In this document: one piece after another, positions 15,690 through 22,200 of the stretch
How positions within the stretch are numbered: position 1 is the stretch's first letter
Layout of the letters: every line of letters begins with the position of its first letter
The notes under the pieces: generated by a model
What the model saw: the letters and a program-made list of their open reading frames with translations, nothing else
Told to the model about the DNA's origin: nothing
The model's database searches: none
NCBI GenBank assembly: GCA_910577995.1
Contig: CAJTND010000016.1
Location: 1 to 25,422 of the forward strand
Origin: an uncultured Christensenella sp.
GTDB taxonomy: Bacteria > Bacillota > Clostridia > Christensenellales > Pumilibacteraceae
Direction: 5' to 3'
DNA length: 25,422 nt
Position numbers and translations under genes: made by a program

Positions 15690-16568
15690 ATGAAAGATCA
15701 TGACGTTATCATCATAGGCGGCGGGCCTGCGGGCGTGTCGGCGGCGTTGTACGCCGCGCGCGGCGGGCTGGACGTTTTGCTGCTGCACGGCGGCGCGTCC
15801 GCTCTGCACAAGGCGGAGCTCATACAAAACTACTACGGCACCGGCGCGGTGAGCGGCGCGGCGTTGTACGACAACGGGATCGCGCAGGCGAAGGCTGTGG
15901 GCGTGACCGTAGTTAAGACGCAGGCGACCTTCGCGAGCTGCGACGGCGCGGAGTTTTGCGTAGCTACGACCGACGGCGAGTACCGCGCGAAACGGCTGGT
16001 AATTGCTACGGGCGCGGCGCGGCGTTCCGCGGATATTCCCGGGCTGAAAGAATACGAGGGCAGCGGCGTGAGCTATTGCGCGGTGTGCGACGCGTTCTTT
16101 TATCGCAAAAAGAAGGTCGCCGTGCTCGGCGCGGGCGAGTATGCGCGGCATGAGCTGGAAACGCTCGCGCGCGTCGCCGAGGAGGTCGTGCTGTTGACCG
16201 ACGGCGAAAAGCCGAGCTTTGCCGCGCCGCGCGCAGTGGAGAGCAAACTGCGCCGCATCGTCGGTTCGGAGGAAAGCGGCAGAGTGTGCGCGGTCGAGTT
16301 CGAGGACGGCTCGACGGAGAGCATCGACGGACTGTTCGTCGCGCTCGGCGTGCTCGGCAGCGGCGGCATCGCCAAGAGCATGGGCGTGGTAGTCGGCGCG
16401 GACGGCGCGATAGCCGTCGACGCGCGCGGCATGACCAACATCGACGGGCTGTACGCCGCGGGCGACTGTGTGAGCGGATATAAGCAGGTCGCAAAGGCGG
16501 TGAACGACGGGCTTACCGTCGGATTGAGCCTTATAGCGGATCTCAAGGGCAAGCGCAAAAATGGCTGA
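15690..16568 (+). CDS. Thioredoxin-reductase-like flavoprotein without a canonical NADPH site
   Basis: A 292-residue FAD protein of the thioredoxin reductase family. FAD motif GGGPAG (10-15), ATG turn (107-109), redox-active C130-A-V-C133 in the usual SYCAVCDAFF context, and C-terminal GLYAAGDC followed by AVNDGLTVG. The second nucleotide-binding region reads VLGAGEYA (145-152) where NADPH enzymes have GGGxSA, and the following HRRxxxR phosphate-binding motif is absent (LLTDGEKPSF instead). It may therefore take electrons from another donor, as in clostridial ferredoxin-dependent flavin thioredoxin reductases, or reduce a dedicated partner. The start is ATG 15690, leaderless. An in-frame TTG at 15654 is the promoter -35. 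The end overlaps the HAD gene by eight bases. No thioredoxin gene is next to it. Confidence 0.85.
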   Translation: MKDHDVIIIGGGPAGVSAALYAARGGLDVLLLHGGASALHKAELIQNYYGTGAVSGAALYDNGIAQAKAVGVTVVKTQATFASCDGAEFCVATTDGEYRAKRLVIATGAARRSADIPGLKEYEGSGVSYCAVCDAFFYRKKKVAVLGAGEYARHELETLARVAEEVVLLTDGEKPSFAAPRAVESKLRRIVGSEESGRVCAVEFEDGSTESIDGLFVALGVLGSGGIAKSMGVVVGADGAIAVDARGMTNIDGLYAAGDCVSGYKQVAKAVNDGLTVGLSLIADLKGKRKNG

Positions 16569-17232
16569 CGGCGCACGGAAGATACTTCACGGTATCGGCG
16601 CGGCTGTGTTCGATCTCGACGGAACGCTGTTCGACAGCACGCGGCTGTGGTACGACATCGACGAGAGGTTCCTGGGCGCGCGCGGGCTTAGACCGACGGC
16701 GGAATATCAGCGCGATATAGCCGCGCTCGGCAATCTTGCGGCGGCGGCTTACACCGTCAAGTATTACGGTCTTAACGAAACGCCCGAGGCGCTCGCCGCG
16801 GAATGGTCGGACATGGCGCGCAAGGAGTACGCCGAGCGTATACCGCTTTTGCGCGGCGCGCGCGAGTATCTCGAACTGACCAAGGCGGCGGGCGTGACGG
16901 TGCTCGCGGCGACGAGCCTTGCCCGCGAGCTTGCCGAGCCCTGCCTTAAAAACAACGGCATATTCGGCTTGTTCGACGGAATACTTACAGCCGACGAGGC
17001 TGGGTTCGGCAAGAACACGCCCGATATATATCTGTACGCCTGCCGTCTTGCCGGCGTCGAGCCGCGGCACGCGGTCGCCTTCGACGACGTTCCGACGGCG
17101 ATAGGATCGGCAAAGCGCGCGGGGCTTGTCACGGTATCGGTGGTAAGCATCAAGAACGAACGCGGTCGGACGGATGCGGCGGACTACATAGTAGCGGATC
17201 TTTCGCAAGCGCCGCTTCTGTCGCGCGAGTAG
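16561..17232 (+). CDS. HAD-family phosphatase (beta-phosphoglucomutase-like)
   Basis: Cytoplasmic phosphohydrolase or phosphomutase, 223 residues. All four HAD motifs are visible: nucleophile D18 and D20 in FDLDGTLFDST, T118/S119 in VLAATS, K151 in GKNTPDIYL, and D175/D176 in AFDDVPTAI. The helical cap between motifs I and II (about 27-95) is that of subfamily I, as in beta-phosphoglucomutase and phosphoglycolate phosphatase. The substrate is not evident. It overlaps the preceding flavoprotein gene by eight bases, so the two are co-translated; a house-cleaning role beside the Nudix hydrolase is plausible but not shown. Confidence 0.9.
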   Translation: MADGARKILHGIGAAVFDLDGTLFDSTRLWYDIDERFLGARGLRPTAEYQRDIAALGNLAAAAYTVKYYGLNETPEALAAEWSDMARKEYAERIPLLRGAREYLELTKAAGVTVLAATSLARELAEPCLKNNGIFGLFDGILTADEAGFGKNTPDIYLYACRLAGVEPRHAVAFDDVPTAIGSAKRAGLVTVSVVSIKNERGRTDAADYIVADLSQAPLLSRE

Positions 17233-17250
17233 AAATTTTTTGCGCGAGCC

Positions 17251-17271
17251 GTCAAATACTTGATATTTGAC
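17251..17271 (+). promoter_or_regulatory. Operator-like inverted repeat over the Nudix promoter
   Basis: GTCAAATA (17251-17258) and TATTTGAC (17264-17271) form a perfect 8-bp dyad around CTTGA. The dyad covers the whole -35 box (17260-17265), the position of a repressor site. No dedicated regulator gene is adjacent. Confidence 0.5.
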
Positions 17272-17288
17272 GCGGCGTGCGCTATAAT
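17260..17288 (+). promoter_or_regulatory. Sigma-A promoter of the Nudix-asparaginase operon
   Basis: TTGATA (17260-17265), 17 bases, TATAAT (17283-17288). It places the transcript start near 17295, which rules out ATGs at 17260 and 17290 as translation starts and points to ATG 17317. Confidence 0.8.
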
Positions 17289-17316
17289 TATGTGTAGTAA
17301 AAGGACGAAAGACAGC

Positions 17317-17931
17317 ATGGACAAGCCCAAGGACAAAAACGGGAAAACCGAAGAGCAGTTTCTGCGCGAATACGACGTAACGCAGTATTTCCGTCCGTCG
17401 GTGACGGTGGATGCGCTGTTGTACCGTCGGCTCGAGCGCGGCGCGCGCGTGCTGATGATACGGCGCGGCGGACATCCGTATATCGGGCGTTGGGCGTTCC
17501 CGGGCGGGTTTGTCGATGCCGACGAGCCGTGCGAAACGGCTGTCGCGCGCGAGCTTGCCGAGGAAACGGGCATAACGGGCGTTGCGCTGCGACAGCTCGT
17601 CACGGTATCTACGCCCGGGCGCGATCCGCGCTGGCGGAACATCACCGCGGTGTTCTGCGCCGAGACCGACGAGCTCGACGCCGTAGGCGGCGACGACGCG
17701 GAGCGCGCGGCGTGGTTCGATATAGAATACCGTACCGACGGGGATAATGCGGAGCTCGCGTTTTCGGGTGCGGGCGAGAGCTTTACCGCGCGGTTCGCGA
17801 TAGTCCGCGACGCGTTCGGTCGGGTGGATATCAACAACACAAGGATAACGGACGCGGGCAATACCGCGTTCGATCACGCCAAGATATTGGCGTTACTGCT
17901 TGACGGGATAACGGGAGGCGACGGAAAATGA
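17317..17931 (+). CDS. Nudix hydrolase (ADP-ribose pyrophosphatase-like)
   Basis: Cleaves a nucleoside diphosphate linked to another group; 204 residues. The Nudix box is perfect at residues 64-86: G64, E70, R78-E79, E82-E83, G85, hydrophobic I86. The preceding YIGRWAFPGGFVDADE is typical of ADP-ribose pyrophosphatases and NrtR-type Nudix domains, but no DNA-binding C-terminus is obvious; the tail (about 150-204) is of unknown role. The start is ATG 17317, with AAGGA at 17300-17304; upstream ATGs lie within or before the promoter. Its TGA overlaps the ATG of the asparaginase-like gene, so the two are coupled. A link to nicotinamide or ADP-ribose turnover is possible but not supported by neighbours. 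Confidence 0.9.
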   Translation: MDKPKDKNGKTEEQFLREYDVTQYFRPSVTVDALLYRRLERGARVLMIRRGGHPYIGRWAFPGGFVDADEPCETAVARELAEETGITGVALRQLVTVSTPGRDPRWRNITAVFCAETDELDAVGGDDAERAAWFDIEYRTDGDNAELAFSGAGESFTARFAIVRDAFGRVDINNTRITDAGNTAFDHAKILALLLDGITGGDGK

Positions 17932-18833
17932 AACTCGGACTTGTAACGACGGGCGGCACGATAGGCAGCCGCAAGGTGGACGGCGTGATAAAGCTGTCGA
18001 GCGCGGCGACCGACCAGATAGCGTCCATAGTCGGCGCGGATGCGGTATACGACAAGGTCGCGATACATAGCGAGCGCATAGAGTTTTCCGATCTGTCGGA
18101 GGTCAGGCGCGTCATCGCCGACGCGCTCAAAAGCGACCATGACGGGCTTATTGTGACGCACGGAACGGACACGCTCGCTTTCACGTCGGCGTATCTCGCT
18201 TATGCGTTTTGCGATACCAAGATCCCCATCGTGATGTGCTCCGCCGACCTGCCGCTTACCGAACGCGACAGCAACGGCTTCGACGTTTTGCAGTCGGCAA
18301 AGACCTTTCTGCCGCACAGCGCGCCTGGCGTGTACGTTATTTATAAAAACCCCGGATTCACGCCGACCGTCCACCACGCGGCGCGGCTTCTCCCCGCGCA
18401 TCTGCACGAGCACATGTATTTTTCGATAGGCGGCGACTGCGTGTTCAACGATACGGGACTGATGCACGGTATGGACTTCGATATAGAAGGGCATAAGGTG
18501 CTGTGTATCTCGCCGTACGTCGGGCTCGATTATTCGTCGTTCAACCTCGACGGATATTCCGCCGTAGTACAGAGCGCGTACCATTCGGGCACGGTCAATT
18601 CCGCCGATTTCAACCGCTTTGCCGCAGCGCACCCCGATATCCCCATGTACATGACGGCTGGACGCAAGAAGTATGACGGTCAGGTCTTTGTCAAGAACGT
18701 CATACAGTGCCACGGCATTACCCAAGCCGCGCTGTACATAAAACTGCATATCGGGCTGAAAAACAACGTCAAGGATCTGACGGCGTTCGTCCATAAAAAC
18801 GCCTGCGGCGAAATAGTCACCGACAAGTATTAA
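17928..18833 (+). CDS. Asparaginase-family amidohydrolase
   Basis: Probably hydrolyses L-asparagine or a related amide, 301 residues, slightly short for the family (about 320-340). Both catalytic threonine motifs are present: T11 in VTTGGTIGS and T80-D81 in VTHGTDTLAF. There is no signal peptide, so it is cytoplasmic. The motif usually reading LTGAMRP...SDGxxN is replaced by MCSADLPLTERDSNGFD, which places it away from classical AnsA/AnsB, and the substrate may differ. It is coupled to the Nudix gene by ATGA overlap. No aspartate ammonia-lyase gene (the usual partner) follows. Family assignment is firm, substrate less so. Confidence 0.85.
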   Translation: MKLGLVTTGGTIGSRKVDGVIKLSSAATDQIASIVGADAVYDKVAIHSERIEFSDLSEVRRVIADALKSDHDGLIVTHGTDTLAFTSAYLAYAFCDTKIPIVMCSADLPLTERDSNGFDVLQSAKTFLPHSAPGVYVIYKNPGFTPTVHHAARLLPAHLHEHMYFSIGGDCVFNDTGLMHGMDFDIEGHKVLCISPYVGLDYSSFNLDGYSAVVQSAYHSGTVNSADFNRFAAAHPDIPMYMTAGRKKYDGQVFVKNVIQCHGITQAALYIKLHIGLKNNVKDLTAFVHKNACGEIVTDKY

Positions 18834-18860
18834 GCTGATATATAATAGAAAGCGATACGT

Positions 18861-18954
18861 TAAAGCCCCTATCGGCTTCGCTCGCGCTCAGCCACTTCCC
18901 CCGAGAGGGGGAAGCGACGGGGTTACGAGTGAAACGCCGACGGAGGGGGCTTTA
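18861..18954. repeat. Dispersed palindromic repeat, compact copy with both ends
   Basis: A 94-bp copy, TAAAGCCCC at the left and GGGGGCTTTA at the right, nearly perfect inverted termini, with the CTTCCCCC-GAGA-GGGGGAAG hairpin in the middle. It looks like the minimal form of the family. Confidence 0.9.
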
Positions 18955-18993
18955 CGGTAAGGCTGGGATAGAATAGTAAGGCGATAGTTACAA

Positions 18994-19158
18994 TAAAGCC
19001 CCTATCGGCTTCGCTTGCGCTCAAAACCACTTCCCCCGAAAGGGGGAAGCGACGATGTGTCGGGTGTAATCTCTTAGCCGCCATTGCAAAGGGGAAGCGA
19101 CGAGGTTACATGTGAAACGCCTACGCCGCCCCGTTTGGGGGGCGAAGCGACGGCGAGC
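18994..19158. repeat. Dispersed palindromic repeat, long copy lacking the right end
   Basis: Starts TAAAGCCCCTATCGG and follows the 8296 copy through its GCCATTGCAAAGGGG and GGTTACATGTG segments and the GCCGCCCCGTTTGGGGGGC hairpin, then diverges before any GGGGGCTTT end. Together with the previous copy it fills the 412-base gap between the converging genes; I see no gene there. Confidence 0.8.
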
Positions 19159-19191
19159 GAATAAGCTCTCTATAAAGAATTTACCGCAAAG

Positions 19192-19232
19192 AAAAACCCC
19201 GTTGTCTATGACAGAAAGGCAACGGGGGTTTT
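19192..19232 (-). terminator. Bidirectional terminator at the end of the large surface-protein gene
   Basis: CCCCGTTG (19197-19204) pairs with CAACGGGG (19220-19227). It is flanked by AAAAA on the left (UUUUU on the minus strand) and GTTTT on the right. It lies 14 bases after the stop of the minus-strand gene and could also stop read-through from the asparaginase side. Confidence 0.8.
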
Positions 19233-19245
19233 GTTTTTGGATCTA

Positions 19246-22200
19246 TCATGCGAACTGCGGATTGTTGACCGCTTCGCCGAGTATCAGCTCGCCGAGCGTG
19301 CCGTAGGTATTGTCCTTTATCGCGGTGATGACTTCTTCGTATTTGAACGTGCTGTGCTTTATCGCCGAGTACGCGTAGTCCGCTATGTGCGAAGCTGTAA
19401 GACCCGAGCTCTTGATGCGCTTGGCGATCGTGCCGTCGGCGAGCGTTTCGTCGTATTCTATCGGGGCTTTGAGCGACGCGTCGAGCGAAAGCGTCACGAG
19501 CTTGACGAACGAGGTCTCGACGTGCGCGGAGGCGACGTAGTTATTGAGAATGCCGACGGTGTCGTCGTCGCCGTCGTTCGCGCCCGTCAGCGACAGGTCG
19601 AGGTCGGCGAGGTTGGAGTTGCCCGCGAGCTCGGCAAGCCCGAGCTTGATCGAGTGCTTCGCGCCGTCGTATGTATAGCCTTTGAATATCTGCGCGAGCG
19701 TGCTCGGTCCGCTGCTCTCCGAGGAATTGACGGCATTTACTATCATGTCGGTGACGGATGAGCCGAGCGGTATCAGTCTGAACACGAACTCGCGCAGGAA
19801 TTTTTCTACATCCGTCGATATTAGCGTCATCAGCTCGTCGACGGTATATCTTTGATAACTGCGCTCGCACGTACTGCCGCTGTGCGACGTTGCGGAAAGG
19901 AATCCGTACTTGTCTATCTTATGGCTCTTGATACCGTCGAGGTACAGAACGTTGTCGAAGAAGTAGAGCCGCGTCGATGCGTTTTTGGGAAGAAGGTCGA
20001 ACGTCGCGCCGTTGAACCAAAGCTGGACGAACGCGCCCGTTTTGTATTCCGGATCGGTCTCCGCGACGGGCAGACCGAGCGCGGTCTGTTCGGCTTTGTC
20101 AAAGAGCTTTACCTTGACCGAGTACTTGATGTCGACGTCGCTCACGATCGGCAGTCCGAGGTGGATCTTGTCGTTGTCGCCGCCGCCTATCTCGAACTCT
20201 TTGAGGTTGGCGGTGTTCATCACGTCAAACAGCAGGTGCTTGATCTTGCCGAGGTCGGAGTAGGTGACTTCGGCATCGGCTTTGGCATGTATCTCGTCGG
20301 CGGTCGCGAAGCTCACTTCGTGACCTGACGTGAACCGCGCGTCCATGTCGACCATTGCGGTCTCGGCGTCGAGGTTGCGGACGGCGATACCGTCTATCGT
20401 GTTGTCCGAATGTACTACCGCGATATGCGCCGCGTCGTCGCGGTCGTGACCTGTCGTGAGCGCGTTGTCAACGTCCGCCCAAAGCGTCGTCGCGTCATAG
20501 CCGAACCGCACGCCGTCGGTCACGCGCTTGAACAGCGTTCCGTCTATCGGTGCTCCGACTTCGGGCTTTTCGTTGATCGATCCGTTCGCGCCGACCGCTT
20601 CGAGCGCAGCGGCGATATGCGCTTTTATCTCGTCGAGCCGGGCGCGGAGCGCGTCGACGCTGCCCGCGGTCTTGACTATATCTACGGCGGCATTGAGCTC
20701 CGCCATCGCGGTCTTTGCGTCGTTGATGCCGTCGGCGAGCTGTTCTATCATGGTCTTGATGCCGTCAAGACCTTTTATGTCCATCGACTTGAAAAGGCTG
20801 ACGTCTATCGGCTGTCTGTATGCGCCGACGAGCTGTTCGGCGGTCTGTTCGTCTACGCCGATGATGTCCATGACGGCGGCGAGTATCTGCATGACCGAAT
20901 CGGTATTTATCGATATCAGCTCGCCGTAGCCGCTGTTGCCCTCGCGGTAGTAAAGATATGCGGTGGACGGCGCGGGGTATTTGTCTACGAGGTAAAGCTC
21001 TATCGTGAGCGTGCCGTAGCCCGTCGCCGCGAGCGACGAGAGCTCGAGCGTTATATGCGCTTCGAGTGAAACGCTGTACGTCGTGCCGTTTTCCGTTTCG
21101 TGCTTGGTGAACTTGCCTTTGAGCGCGCTCTCGCCGTCGACATTTTTGACACGGACGGTGTCGGGCGTTTCCGTCGCGCCTTCCTGCGCTATCGGCGCGT
21201 ATGTAAAGTCGAGGCTGTTCAGCTCGAACGTAATATCGTCGCCGCAGCGTTTGGTGAACGTGCCTATCGCGTCGTTGACTACTTCGACGAACTGTATTAT
21301 CGGAACGTATTCCGCTTTTTCCGCGTCGGTCACGGTTATGACGGTCGCGTCTGCCGAAGTCGATATGCCTATTCGCGCGGAAACGTCTATCCCGGCGATG
21401 TTGGTGGTAAGTCTTGCGCCCGTAAGCACATAGCGCGCGGAGTCGGGCAGGGCGGATATTTCGGGAACTATCGTCGCCGATATGCCGGAGAGCGACGCGA
21501 ACAACGAAAGCTCGCCGTCGACCGTGCCCATCGATATCATGCCGAGCAGCGCTTTGAGCGTGCTGTCCGACGAGGTGAGCGTGTCGTGCCGTTTGAATAG
21601 AGCGGCGATAACTTCCTCGGCGGTCTTGGCTTGCGCGACGGCTTTGATGTTGTCGATAAGTCCGTTTATGCCGCCGAGCATGCCCGAGCCCGTCAGCTCG
21701 TCGCGGAGGTATTCGGGCAGGTACGAGCCGATGATCTCTTTCAGTCTGTCGACGTCCGCCGCGGTGTCGAGCGAGAGCGCGACGTCGCCTATCTTGATAT
21801 ACATCGTTCCGCCGACGTATTTTATCGAGATATCGGTCGCCGCGTCCGTTCCGCCGAACATCGTGACCGTGCCGCATACGGCGATGCCGCCGTCGAGCGA
21901 TACGGTAAGATCGTTGCTCGAAAGATCTATATAGTTACCGCCGGACGTTGTGATGCGCGCGGAAAGCGAAAGTCGGAAGGTCTTGGCTTTTGCCGCTTCC
22001 GTCGCGAAGTCCGCTATCGGCTGTACGTACTCGGCTATGAGCGAGAGCGGGACGTAATCGCCGCCGTCTACTTCTATTATCTGCGCTTCGGTATTTTTAA
22101 GATCGAGCGCCGCCGTGATATCGCCCGTCGAGAAAGCGAGCGACGACGCTATGCCGTCGGTCGAGCCTATCTCGACTGTCATCGTTTTGCCGAGCGCGGC

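Noticed and set aside
17260..17316. Upstream ATG starts (17260, 17290) for the Nudix gene
   Set aside because: They fall inside the -35/-10 promoter region, before the likely transcript start; the residues they add are not family-like.
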